A stretch of DNA of 64,000 nt. Origin: Enterovibrio sp045679545. Lineage in GTDB: Bacteria > Pseudomonadota > Gammaproteobacteria > Enterobacterales > Vibrionaceae. The notes beneath the pieces are model-generated. The model saw only the letters and a program-made list of their open reading frames with translations, had not been told where the DNA came from and ran no database searches. The position numbers and the translations under genes were made by a program. The stretch spans positions 124,001-188,000 of the forward strand of contig NZ_CP166194.1 in NCBI RefSeq assembly GCF_045679545.1, read 5' to 3'. Each line of letters starts with the position of its first letter. The stretch's first letter is position 1. This document shows, one piece after another, positions 20,611 through 34,300 of the stretch.

Positions 20611-21546
20611 TTATTTACGAACCATGACGGTTTGAACGGCATGGTTTGTTCCTTTTTGCAAGATAAGTCCGGCACGTTCTCGTGTCGGTAAAATATTCTC
20701 AACCAAGTTCTTGCCATTTATTTCCTCCCAAATACCTGACGCCGTGCACCTTGCTTCTTCTTGCGTGAGTTCAGTGTAGTGGTGGAAGTAAGACGACGGG
20801 TCTTGAAACGCGCCTTCTCTGAATGCCATGAATCGCTCGATGTACCATGTTCTGAGTAGCGAGCTGTCAGCATCGACATAAATCGAAAAGTCGAGGAAAT
20901 CTGAGATAAACACGCGGTGAGGATCATGAGGATAATCCATGCCGCTTTGGAGAACATTTAGACCTTCCACGATCAGGATGTCTGGCTGTTCAACGACTTT
21001 TACTTCTTCCGTCACGTCATAAACGAGATGAGAGTAAATAGGTGCTTCAACGCGCGGCTTGCCCGATTTTACATCTGACACAAACTGCACCAGCTTTCGA
21101 ATGTCGTAAGAGGGTGGAAAGCCTTTTTTCTTCATCAATCCGCGCTCACTAAGCACATTATTGGGATGAAGAAAGCCATCTGTGGTGATGAGTTCGACTT
21201 TTGGGTGTTCTGGCCATCTTTCGAGTAAGGCTTTTAATAAGCGAGCTGTTGTACTCTTTCCTACAGCCACACTACCAGCAATTCCGATAACATAAGGTAC
21301 AGTATTACCTTTTTGATCGAGGAAGTGCTCTAATACCTGAGTGCGTCCTTTGCGAGCCTTAACGTACAGATTCAGAAGACGAGAAAGCGGCAAGTAAATG
21401 TCTCGAACTTCATTCATGGTGAGGTGTTCGTTAATTCCTCGAAGCTTTTCGAGATCAGTCTCATCCAGCGTCATAGGTACAGAATCACGAAGTTCTGACC
21501 ATTGTTGGCGATTAAAAGACAGATAAGGCGTTAATAGATCGCTCAT
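20611..21546 (-). CDS. coaA: Pantothenate kinase (type I)
   Basis: First step of CoA synthesis, phosphorylating pantothenate; feedback inhibited by CoA in E. coli. 311 aa. P-loop GSVAVGKSTT at about residues 90-99, TTDGFLHPN, and the long YIERFMAFREGAFQDP region that binds pantothenate. It ends 6 bp from the convergent birA stop with no obvious terminator between them. Confidence 0.97.
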   Translation of the reverse strand: MSDLLTPYLSFNRQQWSELRDSVPMTLDETDLEKLRGINEHLTMNEVRDIYLPLSRLLNLYVKARKGRTQVLEHFLDQKGNTVPYVIGIAGSVAVGKSTTARLLKALLERWPEHPKVELITTDGFLHPNNVLSERGLMKKKGFPPSYDIRKLVQFVSDVKSGKPRVEAPIYSHLVYDVTEEVKVVEQPDILIVEGLNVLQSGMDYPHDPHRVFISDFLDFSIYVDADSSLLRTWYIERFMAFREGAFQDPSSYFHHYTELTQEEARCTASGIWEEINGKNLVENILPTRERAGLILQKGTNHAVQTVMVRK

Positions 21547-21713
21547 ATTAAAAATGAATCTGTTTCAACTAAGGACAGCGACAATACATTATCCCCAATG
21601 ATAGTGAAAGCGACATGCCAAGTTTAACAGACGCTATATCGCTAAAAAAACGTGTGAATTGGCGATTTAATACGCCGTAATGAAAGAATTGATGGAAAAA
21701 GTTAAATTAGCTA

Positions 21714-21742
21714 TTGCAACGAAAAAAATCATTGCATAGAAT
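21714..21742 (+). promoter_or_regulatory. Promoter of the tRNA-tuf operon
   Basis: TTGCAA, 17 bp, TAGAAT, then a GC-rich discriminator (GCGCAGC) typical of stringently controlled stable-RNA promoters. It lies 14 bp before tRNA-Thr. Confidence 0.8.
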
Positions 21743-21756
21743 GCGCAGCACTTGTC

Positions 21757-21832
<76 letters not shown>

Positions 21833-21854
21833 ATAAGACAAAACAATACAATTA

Positions 21855-21939
21855 GGTGGGATTCCCGAGTGGCCAAAGGGATCAGACTGTAAATCTGACG
21901 GCTCAGCCTTCGAAGGTTCGAATCCTTCTCCCACCACCA
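21855..21939 (+). tRNA. tRNA-Tyr (GTA)
   Basis: 85 nt class II tRNA with a long variable arm (ACGGCTCAGCCTTCGA region), anticodon loop CTGTAAA (GTA), CCA encoded. Confidence 0.97.
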
Positions 21940-21979
21940 TATTTCAAATAGTTTGAATAGCTCTACGAGAAACTGATAA

Positions 21980-22054
<75 letters not shown>

Positions 22055-22064
22055 ATTCTAAAGT

Positions 22065-22140
22065 GCTGATATAGCTCAGTTGGTAGAGTGCACCCTTGGT
22101 AAGGGTGAGGTCCCCAGTTCGAATCTGGGTATCAGCACCA
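22065..22140 (+). tRNA. tRNA-Thr (GGT)
   Basis: 76 nt, acceptor GCTGATA with TATCAGC, anticodon loop TTGGTAA (GGT), CCA encoded. About 110 bp before tuf. Confidence 0.97.
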
Positions 22141-22248
22141 TCTTTTTCTTCCAAGTTACTCAATCCTTTTGACTTATACCTAGCAAAAATCCATTTGTTA
22201 TATGCGTGGTCGTTAAGCCACCAAAATACCGTGCTTAGAGGGACTGTC

Positions 22249-23433
22249 ATGTCTAAAGAAAAATTTGAACGTACGAAACCGCACGTTAACGTTGGTACTA
22301 TCGGCCACGTTGACCACGGTAAAACCACTCTAACTGCTGCTATCTGTACTGTACTGTCAAAAGTATACGGCGGTTCAGCACGTGACTTCGCATCAATCGA
22401 TAACGCTCCAGAAGAGCGCGAGCGCGGTATCACTATCTCTACCTCACACGTAGAATACGATACACCTGCACGTCACTACGCACACGTAGACTGCCCAGGA
22501 CACGCCGATTATGTTAAAAACATGATCACCGGTGCTGCGCAAATGGACGGTGGTATCCTAGTTGTTGCTGCGACTGATGGCCCTATGCCACAGACTCGTG
22601 AGCACATCCTTCTAGGTCGCCAAGTTGGTATTCCTTACATCCTTGTTTTCATGAACAAGTGTGACATGGTTGACGACGAAGAGCTGCTTGAGCTGGTTGA
22701 GATGGAAGTTCGTGAACTTCTTTCTGAGTACGACTTCCCAGGCGACGATTGCCCAGTAATTCAAGGTTCTGCACTAGGTGCATTGAACGGAGAAGAGCAG
22801 TGGGAAGCGAAAATCATTGAACTAGCTGAAGCACTGGATTCTTACATCCCAGAGCCAGAGCGTGCTATCGATAAGCCATTCATCCTGCCAATCGAAGACG
22901 TATTCTCAATCCAAGGCCGTGGTACTGTTGTTACTGGTCGTGTTGAGCAAGGTATCGTACGTGTAGGTGACGAAGTTGCTATCGTTGGTATCGTAGACAC
23001 CATCACCACGACTTGTACTGGTGTTGAGATGTTCCGTAAACTTCTTGACGAAGGCCGTGCTGGTGAGAACGTTGGTGTTCTTCTACGTGGTACTAAGCGT
23101 GACGAAGTTCAACGTGGTCAAGTACTGGCTAAGCCTGGTTCAATCACTCCACACACTACTTTCACTTCAGAAATCTACGTTCTGTCGAAAGATGAAGGCG
23201 GCCGTCATACTCCGTTCTTCAAAGGCTACCGTCCACAGTTCTACTTCCGTACAACTGACGTGACCGGTACTATCGAACTGCCAGAAGGCGTTGAGATGGT
23301 AATGCCAGGTGATAACATTGCAATGACTGTTACTCTGATCTCGCCAATCGCGATGGACGAAGGTCTACGCTTCGCAATCCGCGAAGGTGGTCGTACAGTT
23401 GGTGCAGGTGTTGTTGCTAAAATCATCGAATAA
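22249..23433 (+). CDS. tuf: Elongation factor Tu
   Basis: Brings aminoacyl-tRNA to the ribosome as a GTP complex. 394 aa. G-domain motifs GHVDHGKTT (P-loop), RGITI, DCPGHADYVKNM, and NKCD with the late GSAL. Domains II and III follow, ending in GRTVGAGVVAKIIE. I chose ATG 22249 (MSKEKFERTKPH); the upstream open frame runs through tRNA-Thr and is not coding. Expression is probably from the upstream tRNA promoter, as for E. coli tufB. Confidence 0.98.
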   Translation: MSKEKFERTKPHVNVGTIGHVDHGKTTLTAAICTVLSKVYGGSARDFASIDNAPEERERGITISTSHVEYDTPARHYAHVDCPGHADYVKNMITGAAQMDGGILVVAATDGPMPQTREHILLGRQVGIPYILVFMNKCDMVDDEELLELVEMEVRELLSEYDFPGDDCPVIQGSALGALNGEEQWEAKIIELAEALDSYIPEPERAIDKPFILPIEDVFSIQGRGTVVTGRVEQGIVRVGDEVAIVGIVDTITTTCTGVEMFRKLLDEGRAGENVGVLLRGTKRDEVQRGQVLAKPGSITPHTTFTSEIYVLSKDEGGRHTPFFKGYRPQFYFRTTDVTGTIELPEGVEMVMPGDNIAMTVTLISPIAMDEGLRFAIREGGRTVGAGVVAKIIE

Positions 23434-23452
23434 GATTTGACGACACACTAGC

Positions 23453-23481
23453 AAAAAGGGCATCATTTGATGCCCTTTTTC
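23453..23481 (+). terminator. Terminator after tuf
   Basis: AAAAAGGGCATCA and TGATGCCCTTTTT arms with a short loop and T-run. Confidence 0.9.
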
Positions 23482-23652
23482 TGCACCAAATCTTTGGATT
23501 GAACTTTTTTTCGCCGATTGGTCGCAGTGATATACGTTTTAGGATAAGAAAATAAACAACGAAGTAAGTATGTTTAGGTTTCCTTGTTCTTTTCACCTCG
23601 CTGACGCGAGGTTGTTGTCGTCGATGAAATAGACTAGTTACAGGTAGAATGT

Positions 23653-24024
23653 ATGAAAGCGAATGCTGAAGCCCCAACCGGGTCAATGGATGCCCTAAAA
23701 TGGGTTGTGGTTTTTGCCTTATTGGCAGCTGCAGTAGTGGGAAATAGCCTGTACAGTGATATGTCTGTTGTGCTACGAGCTGCTGCCGTTGTTGTTCTTG
23801 TTGCAGCCGCCGGTGGTGTTGCTGCTCTGACAGGTAAAGGCAAAGCGGCAATCACCTTTGCACGTGAGTCGCGTATGGAAGTGCGTAAAGTTGTTTGGCC
23901 TACTCGCCAAGAGACGTTACAGACCACTCTCATCGTTCTGGCTGTCACTGTTGTCATGGCGCTCATTCTGTGGGGCATCGACGGTATAATGGTCCGTCTG
24001 GTCCGCCTATTCACTGGCGTGTGA
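23653..24024 (+). CDS. secE: Preprotein translocase subunit SecE
   Basis: Essential SecYEG channel subunit in the inner membrane. 123 aa with three hydrophobic segments (about 16-35, 41-58 and 92-113). The conserved amphipathic cytoplasmic helix before the last segment reads FARESRMEVRKVVWPTRQE, the diagnostic SecE motif. Followed at 10 bp by nusG, with which it forms the usual two-gene unit. Confidence 0.97.
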   Translation: MKANAEAPTGSMDALKWVVVFALLAAAVVGNSLYSDMSVVLRAAAVVVLVAAAGGVAALTGKGKAAITFARESRMEVRKVVWPTRQETLQTTLIVLAVTVVMALILWGIDGIMVRLVRLFTGV

Positions 24025-24034
24025 GGTTAACTAC

Positions 24035-24580
24035 ATGAGCGAAGCTCCTAAAAAACGTTGGTATGTTGTTCAGGCTTTTTCCGGCTTTGAAGGTCGTGTA
24101 TCTAAGTCATTGAATGAATATATCAAGATTCACGAGATGGAAGATTTCTTCGGTGAGATATTAGTACCTACCGAAGAAGTTGTTGAAATGCGCGCGGGAC
24201 AGCGTCGCAAGAGTGAACGTAAGTTTTTCCCGGGTTATGTTCTCGTTCAGATGATCATGAACGATGAGTCATGGCACTTGGTACGTAGCGTGCCGCGTGT
24301 TTTGGGCTTTATCGGCGGTACGCCGGATCGTCCAGCGCCGATTTCTGATAAAGAAGCTGACGCTATCTTGAATCGTCTAGAGAAAGCAGGCGAGTCTCCT
24401 GTGCACAAAACTGTGTACGAAGCGGGTGAAGTTGTCCGTGTTACTGAAGGCCCATTTGCGGACTTCAATGGCGTGGTCGAAGAGGTTGATTACGAGAAGA
24501 GCCGCGTTAAGGTTTCTGTATCAATCTTTGGTCGTGCGACACCTGTAGAGCTGGAATTCAGTCAAGTAGAAAAAAGCTGA
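24035..24580 (+). CDS. nusG: Transcription termination/antitermination factor NusG
   Basis: 181 aa. The N-terminal NGN domain (KKRWYVVQAFSGFE, FFPGYVLVQM) binds the RNA polymerase clamp. The C-terminal KOW domain (GEVVRVTEGPFADFNGVVEE) contacts S10 or Rho. It couples transcription with translation and termination. In the conserved secE-nusG-rplKA context. Confidence 0.98.
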   Translation: MSEAPKKRWYVVQAFSGFEGRVSKSLNEYIKIHEMEDFFGEILVPTEEVVEMRAGQRRKSERKFFPGYVLVQMIMNDESWHLVRSVPRVLGFIGGTPDRPAPISDKEADAILNRLEKAGESPVHKTVYEAGEVVRVTEGPFADFNGVVEEVDYEKSRVKVSVSIFGRATPVELEFSQVEKS

Positions 24581-24608
24581 TCGTTTTTTGCTCGGAAAGT
24601 ATTGCGAG

Positions 24609-24644
24609 GGGCGCGAAATTTGAATACAATTTCGCGCCCTTTTG
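24609..24644 (+). terminator. Terminator after nusG
   Basis: 12-bp stem GGGCGCGAAATT and complement with an 8-base loop and four T. It separates secE-nusG from rplKA. Confidence 0.85.
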
Positions 24645-24704
24645 TTAAACGGGGAGTCTGTTTGCAAAAAATAGACGTTTGAACCCAAATTTAGGTATTT
24701 AGTA

Positions 24705-25133
24705 ATGGCTAAAAAAGTAGAAGCTTACATCAAGCTGCAAGTTGCAGCGGGTATGGCTAACCCAAGTCCACCAGTTGGTCCAGCTCTTGGTCAGCACGGT
24801 GTTAACATCATGGAATTCTGTAAAGCGTTCAACGCACGTACAGAATCTATGGAGAAAGGTCTACCTACTCCAGTTGTTATCTCTGTATACAGCGACCGTT
24901 CTTTCACTTTCGAAATGAAGACTCCACCTGCTGCAGTTCTTCTTAAGAAAGCAGCTGGCATCAAGTCTGGTTCAGGCCGCCCTAACACTGAGAAAGTTGG
25001 TACTATTACTGACGCTCAGGTTCAGGAAATCGCTGAAACCAAAGCGAAAGACATGACTGGTGCAGACATTGAAGCGATGAAACGCTCAATTGCTGGTACT
25101 GCTCGTTCAATGGGTCTGGTAGTAGAGGGTTAA
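24705..25133 (+). CDS. rplK: 50S ribosomal protein L11
   Basis: 142 aa, part of the GTPase-associated centre, needed for RelA activation. N-terminal KLQVAAGMANPSPPVGPALGQ and C-terminal RNA-binding GTARSMGLVVEG are typical. It is the target of PrmA, also encoded in this window. Four bases separate it from rplA. Confidence 0.98.
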   Translation: MAKKVEAYIKLQVAAGMANPSPPVGPALGQHGVNIMEFCKAFNARTESMEKGLPTPVVISVYSDRSFTFEMKTPPAAVLLKKAAGIKSGSGRPNTEKVGTITDAQVQEIAETKAKDMTGADIEAMKRSIAGTARSMGLVVEG

Positions 25134-25137
25134 GACA

Positions 25138-25842
25138 ATGGCTAAATTGACTAAGCGCATGCGCGTTATCCGTGACAAAGTTGATGTTACTCGTGAGTAC
25201 GACATCAACGAAGCTGTTGCTCTTCTGAAAGAACTAGCTACTGCTAAATTCGTAGAAAGTGTTGATGTTGCAGTAAACCTGGGCATCGATGCACGTAAAT
25301 CAGACCAAAACGTTCGTGGCGCAACTGTGTTGCCACATGGTACTGGCCGTGACATCCGCGTAGCGGTATTCACTCAAGGTGCTAACGCTGAAGCTGCGAA
25401 AGAAGCTGGTGCTGACATCGTTGGCATGGAAGACCTTGCTGACCAAATCAAGAAAGGCGAGATGAACTTCGACGTAGTTATCGCATCACCAGATGCAATG
25501 CGCGTAGTTGGTCAACTAGGTACTATCTTGGGCCCACGCGGTCTGATGCCAAACCCTAAAGTTGGCACTGTAACTCCTAACGTTGCTGAAGCAGTTAAGA
25601 ACGCTAAAGCGGGTCAGGTTCGTTACCGTAACGACAAGAACGGTATCATCCATACCACTATTGGTAAGGTTGATTTCGATACTGACAAACTTAAGGGTAA
25701 CCTTGAAGCATTGTTGGTAGCCCTGAAGAAAGCGAAACCTTCTTCAGCTAAGGGTACTTTCGTTAAGAAAGTAAGCATCTCTACCACTATGGGTGCAGGT
25801 GTTGCGGTTGACCAGAATACTCTGGACGCAAACGCAAACTAA
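25138..25842 (+). CDS. rplA: 50S ribosomal protein L1
   Basis: 234 aa, forms the L1 stalk for E-site tRNA exit, and in E. coli represses its own rplKA mRNA. Signature LGPRGLMPNPKVGTV is at about residues 131-145. Second gene of the rplKA unit; the next promoter begins immediately after its stop codon. Confidence 0.98.
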   Translation: MAKLTKRMRVIRDKVDVTREYDINEAVALLKELATAKFVESVDVAVNLGIDARKSDQNVRGATVLPHGTGRDIRVAVFTQGANAEAAKEAGADIVGMEDLADQIKKGEMNFDVVIASPDAMRVVGQLGTILGPRGLMPNPKVGTVTPNVAEAVKNAKAGQVRYRNDKNGIIHTTIGKVDFDTDKLKGNLEALLVALKKAKPSSAKGTFVKKVSISTTMGAGVAVDQNTLDANAN

Positions 25843-25871
25843 TTGCTTGAAGCGAGGAGTTGCTGTATAAT
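25843..25871 (+). promoter_or_regulatory. Promoter of rplJL-rpoBC
   Basis: TTGCTT, 17 bp, TATAAT immediately after the rplA stop, in the position of E. coli P-L10. The -10 lies in the loop side of an imperfect inverted repeat (TTGAAGCGA and TCGCTTCAA) that could act as a weak rplA terminator. Confidence 0.7.
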
Positions 25872-25899
25872 TCTTCGCTTCAAATTTATGGCTGAGTTC

Positions 25900-26075
25900 G
25901 GCTTGCCGGACTTCGTCCAAGACCGTAGGTGTCTGGTGTTTTCACCAAGACTTAATAATGCCTACGTAGACGGTGCCAGAACATGATAGATATATTCTTT
26001 CTTGGATCTGCGCCGTAATTACTCTCCTACTGTGAAGTAGTGAGTGGTGTATATATAATCCAGGAGCAAATCCAA
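25900..26075 (+). promoter_or_regulatory. L10 leader (autoregulatory mRNA)
   Basis: The leader reads like the E. coli rplJ leader: GACTTCGTCC, CCGTAGG pairing CCTACG, and GTAGACGGTG(C)CAGAAC. The L10-L12 complex is known to bind this structure and repress translation of rplJL. Confidence 0.75.
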
Positions 26076-26564
26076 ATGGCATTAAATCTTCAAGACAAAA
26101 AAGCAATTGTTGCTGAAGTCAACGAAGCTGCCAGTGGTGCCCTTTCTGCAGTTGTAGCTGATTCTCGCGGTGTAGCGGTAGGCGCAATGACTTCTCTACG
26201 TAAAAAAGCTCGTGAAGCTGGCGTTTACATGAGAGTTGTTCGTAATACCTTGGCTCGTCGTGCAGTTGAAGGTACTGATTTTACGTGTCTGCAAGATACG
26301 TTTGTTGGTCCTACGCTGATTGCGTTCTCTAATGAGCACCCAGGTGCTGCGGCGCGTCTTTTTAAAGACTTCGCTAAAGAGAACAAAAATTTCGAAATCA
26401 AAGCTGCTGCATTCGAAGGCTCTATCACTGATGCTGACGTTCTAGCAACGCTGCCAACTTACGACGAAGCTATCGCACGCCTGATGATGTGCATGAAAGA
26501 AGCGTCTGCTGGCAAGCTGGTTCGCACTATCGCGGCTGTTCGCGATCAGAAAGAAGCTGCTTAA
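26076..26564 (+). CDS. rplJ: 50S ribosomal protein L10
   Basis: 162 aa, base of the L7/L12 stalk, and translational repressor of its own operon with L12. Starts MALNLQDKKAIVAEV after CAGGAG; the 12 codons upstream that are in frame lie in the leader and are not homologous. The C-terminal helix (MKEASAGKLVRTIAAVRDQKEAA; two motifs) anchors L12 dimers. Confidence 0.97.
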   Translation: MALNLQDKKAIVAEVNEAASGALSAVVADSRGVAVGAMTSLRKKAREAGVYMRVVRNTLARRAVEGTDFTCLQDTFVGPTLIAFSNEHPGAAARLFKDFAKENKNFEIKAAAFEGSITDADVLATLPTYDEAIARLMMCMKEASAGKLVRTIAAVRDQKEAA

Positions 26565-26623
26565 TTGCATTGCTTTTTACTGGTTGCTATTTAAACTAAT
26601 TGTTGACTTTAAAGAGAATTGTT

Positions 26624-26989
26624 ATGTCTATCACTAACGAGCAAATCCTAGACGCAGTTGCAGAAATGTCTGTAATGCAAGTTGTTGAGCTTATCGAAGC
26701 TATGGAAGAGAAATTCGGTGTTTCTGCTGCTGCTGCAGTAGTTGCAGGCGGCGCTGTTGCAGAAGCAGCAGAAGAGCAAACTGAATTTGACGTAATCCTG
26801 ACTGCTGCTGGCCCTAACAAAGTTGCTGTTATCAAAGCAGTACGTGGCGCAACTGGCCTAGGTCTGAAAGAAGCTAAAGCTGTTGTTGACGGTGCTCCAG
26901 CTCCGTTGAAAGAAGCAGTTTCTAAAGAAGAAGCTGACGCTCTTAAAGCACAGCTAGAAGAAGCTGGTGCTTCTGTTGAAGTTAAGTAA
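26624..26989 (+). CDS. rplL: 50S ribosomal protein L7/L12
   Basis: 121 aa acidic stalk protein that recruits translational GTPases. N-terminal dimerisation region, alanine-rich hinge (SAAAAVVAGGAVAEAAEE), and C-terminal domain with KVAVIKAVRGATGLGLKEAK. ATG 26624 is preceded by AAAGAGAA. Confidence 0.98.
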   Translation: MSITNEQILDAVAEMSVMQVVELIEAMEEKFGVSAAAAVVAGGAVAEAAEEQTEFDVILTAAGPNKVAVIKAVRGATGLGLKEAKAVVDGAPAPLKEAVSKEEADALKAQLEEAGASVEVK

Positions 26990-27023
26990 TTATTGCTTAG
27001 CTTCTTAGCCTGAAAAGGCTAAT

Positions 27024-27054
27024 GGCTGGTGGCTAAATAGCCACCGGCCTTTTT
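27024..27054 (+). terminator. Attenuator between rplL and rpoB
   Basis: GGCTGGTGGCT and AGCCACCGGCC with an AAAT loop and five T, following a small AGCC/GGCT hairpin. As in E. coli, a partial terminator here would set the ratio of ribosomal proteins to RNA polymerase. Confidence 0.85.
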
Positions 27055-27220
27055 GCGCTGTAGGGCAGTAGTGAATTTTGCACCCCGTTTAGTCACTACT
27101 CTCCATGCAAAAAAGTGTCAGATTAACCCTCTGATGCTCCTACAGTAAACGGTTGGTTGTTTAGTTACTGTCCCTCAGTCTGGACAGTTTGGGTCACTTA
27201 TCAGCGAGCTGAGGAACCCT

Positions 27221-31246
<4,026 letters not shown>

Positions 31247-31333
31247 GCCAAGGCTTAATCGCTATTTCCGGTATCAATATGAAGGCGCTGCCTGTCAGCG
31301 CCTTTCTGGGTCAACTCCTCACAGGAGCCAAAT

Positions 31334-34300
31334 GTGAAAGACTTACTTAAGTTTCTGAAAGCACAGCATAAGACCGAAGAATTTGATGCAATCAAAATCG
31401 GTCTAGCTTCACCAGACATGATTCGTTCATGGTCTTTCGGTGAAGTGAAAAAGCCAGAAACCATTAACTACCGTACCTTTAAGCCTGAGCGTGACGGCCT
31501 ATTCTGTGCACGTATCTTTGGCCCGGTAAAAGACTACGAATGTCTTTGCGGTAAATACAAGCGCCTTAAGCACCGTGGTGTGATCTGTGAAAAATGTGGT
31601 GTTGAAGTTACTCAGACCAAAGTACGCCGTGAGCGTATGGGTCACATTGAGCTGGCTTCTCCTGTTGCCCACATCTGGTTCCTGAAATCACTACCGTCTC
31701 GTATCGGTTTGCTGATGGACATGCCATTGCGTGACATCGAGCGTGTACTGTACTTCGAATCATATGTTGTGATCGAACCAGGCATGACCGATCTAGAGCG
31801 CAGCCAAATGCTGTCTGAAGAACAGTATCTTGACGCGCTGGAGCAATGGGGTGATGAATTCGACGCTCGTATGGGCGCCGAAGCGGTTAAAGCGTTGCTG
31901 GCCAACATGGATCTGCAAGCTGAAACTGAACTAATGCGCGAAGAGCTGGAAGAAACCAACTCTGAAACTAAGCGTAAGAAAATCACCAAGCGCCTTAAGC
32001 TTGTTGAAGCATTCCTGCAGTCTGGAAACAACCCTGAGTGGATGATCCTGACTGTACTTCCAGTTCTGCCACCGGATCTACGTCCTCTGGTACCACTGGA
32101 TGGCGGTCGCTTCGCGACATCAGATCTAAATGATCTGTACCGTCGTGTAATCAACCGTAATAACCGTCTGAAACGCCTACTGGATCTGGCTGCTCCTGAC
32201 ATCATCGTACGTAACGAAAAGCGTATGCTGCAAGAGTCAGTAGATGCCCTGCTAGATAACGGTCGTCGCGGTCGTGCCATCACTGGTTCGAACAAGCGTC
32301 CACTGAAATCTTTGGCAGACATGATCAAAGGTAAGCAAGGTCGTTTCCGTCAGAACTTGCTTGGTAAGCGTGTTGACTACTCTGGTCGTTCGGTAATCAC
32401 CGTAGGTCCATACTTGCGTCTGCACCAGTGTGGTCTTCCTAAGAAGATGGCACTTGAGCTGTTCAAGCCATTCATCTACGGCAAGCTTGAAGCACGTGGT
32501 CTCGCGACTACCATCAAAGCTGCGAAGAAAATGGTAGAGCGTGAAGAAGCAGTTGTTTGGGATATTCTGGATGAAGTTATCCGTGAACACCCAGTACTGT
32601 TGAACCGTGCACCAACACTTCACCGTTTGGGTATCCAAGCGTTTGAGCCAGTGTTGATCGAAGGTAAAGCGATCCAGTTGCACCCACTCGTTTGTGCGGC
32701 ATATAACGCCGACTTCGATGGTGACCAAATGGCGGTACACGTACCGTTGACGTTGGAAGCGCAGCTAGAAGCACGTGCTCTGATGATGTCGACCAACAAC
32801 ATCCTGTCTCCTGCGTCCGGTGATCCAATCATCGTTCCTTCTCAGGACGTTGTATTGGGTCTGTACTACATGACCCGTGACAAGATTAACGCGAAAGGCG
32901 AAGGCCTTTACCTGTCAGGCCCTGCAGAAGCTGAAAAAGCTTACCGCACTGGCAACGCAGAACTGCACGCTCGCGTAAAAGTACGCTTGAAAGAAGTGCT
33001 GTTCGATGAGATGGGTAACCGCTCTGAGACTATCCAGTTGGTTGATACCACTGTTGGTCGCGCAATGTTGTGGCAAATCGTGCCTGAAGGCCTGCCATAC
33101 GAAATCGTGAACCAAGCACTGGGTAAAAAGCAGATCTCTAACCTGCTGAACACTTGTTACCGTAAGCTTGGCCTGAAAGACACTGTCGTCTTCGCTGACC
33201 AAATCATGTACACCGGTTTCGCATACGCGGCACTGTCTGGTGTATCTGTTGGTATCGATGACATGGTAATCCCGCAGGCTAAATACGACCTGATCGAAGC
33301 GGCTGAAGCTGAAGTTGCTGAAATTCAGGAGCAGTTCCAGTCTGGTCTGGTAACCGCCGGCGAACGTTATAACAAAGTTATCGATATCTGGGCTGCAGCG
33401 AACGAACAAGTTGCTAAAGCGATGATGGACAACCTGTCTTTTGATACCGTTATCAACCGTGATGGCGAAGAAGAAGCACAGAAATCGTTCAACAGCGTAT
33501 ACATGATGGCCGATTCAGGTGCTCGTGGTTCGGCTGCACAGATTCGTCAGTTGGCGGGTATGCGTGGTCTGATGGCGAAACCAGATGGTTCAATCATCGA
33601 AACACCAATCACCGCGAACTTCCGTGAAGGTCTGAACGTACTCCAGTACTTCATCTCGACGCACGGTGCTCGTAAGGGTCTGGCGGATACAGCACTTAAA
33701 ACGGCAAACTCCGGTTACCTGACGCGTCGTCTTGTAGACGTTGCGCAAGACGTGGTTGTGACTGAAACTGACTGTGGTACCAGCGAAGGTATTCACATGA
33801 TGGCAGTTATCGAAGGCGGCGACGTTAAAGAAGCACTGCGTGAGCGTGTTCTGGGTCGTGTTGTTGCTGAAGACGTACTTAAGCCTGGTACCGAAGAAGT
33901 TCTTGCACCTCGTAACACCCTTCTCGACGAGAAATGGTGTGACATCTTGGAGCAAAACTCTGTCGACCAAGTGAAAGTTCGCTCTGTGGTAAGCTGTGAA
34001 ACTGACTTCGGTTGCTGTGCAAACTGTTACGGTCGTGATCTGGCGCGTGGTCACATTGTGAACCACGGTGAAGCAGTAGGCGTTATCGCTGCTCAGTCAA
34101 TCGGTGAGCCGGGTACACAGCTGACAATGCGTACGTTCCACATCGGTGGTGCAGCATCTCGTGCGGCTGCTGAGAACAGCATCCAAGTGAAGAACAACGG
34201 TTCGTTGCACCTTCACAATGCGAAGTTTGTTATTAACAACGCAGGCAAGCTGGTTATCACTTCACGTGCTTCTGAGCTGACTATCGTTGATGAGTTTGGT

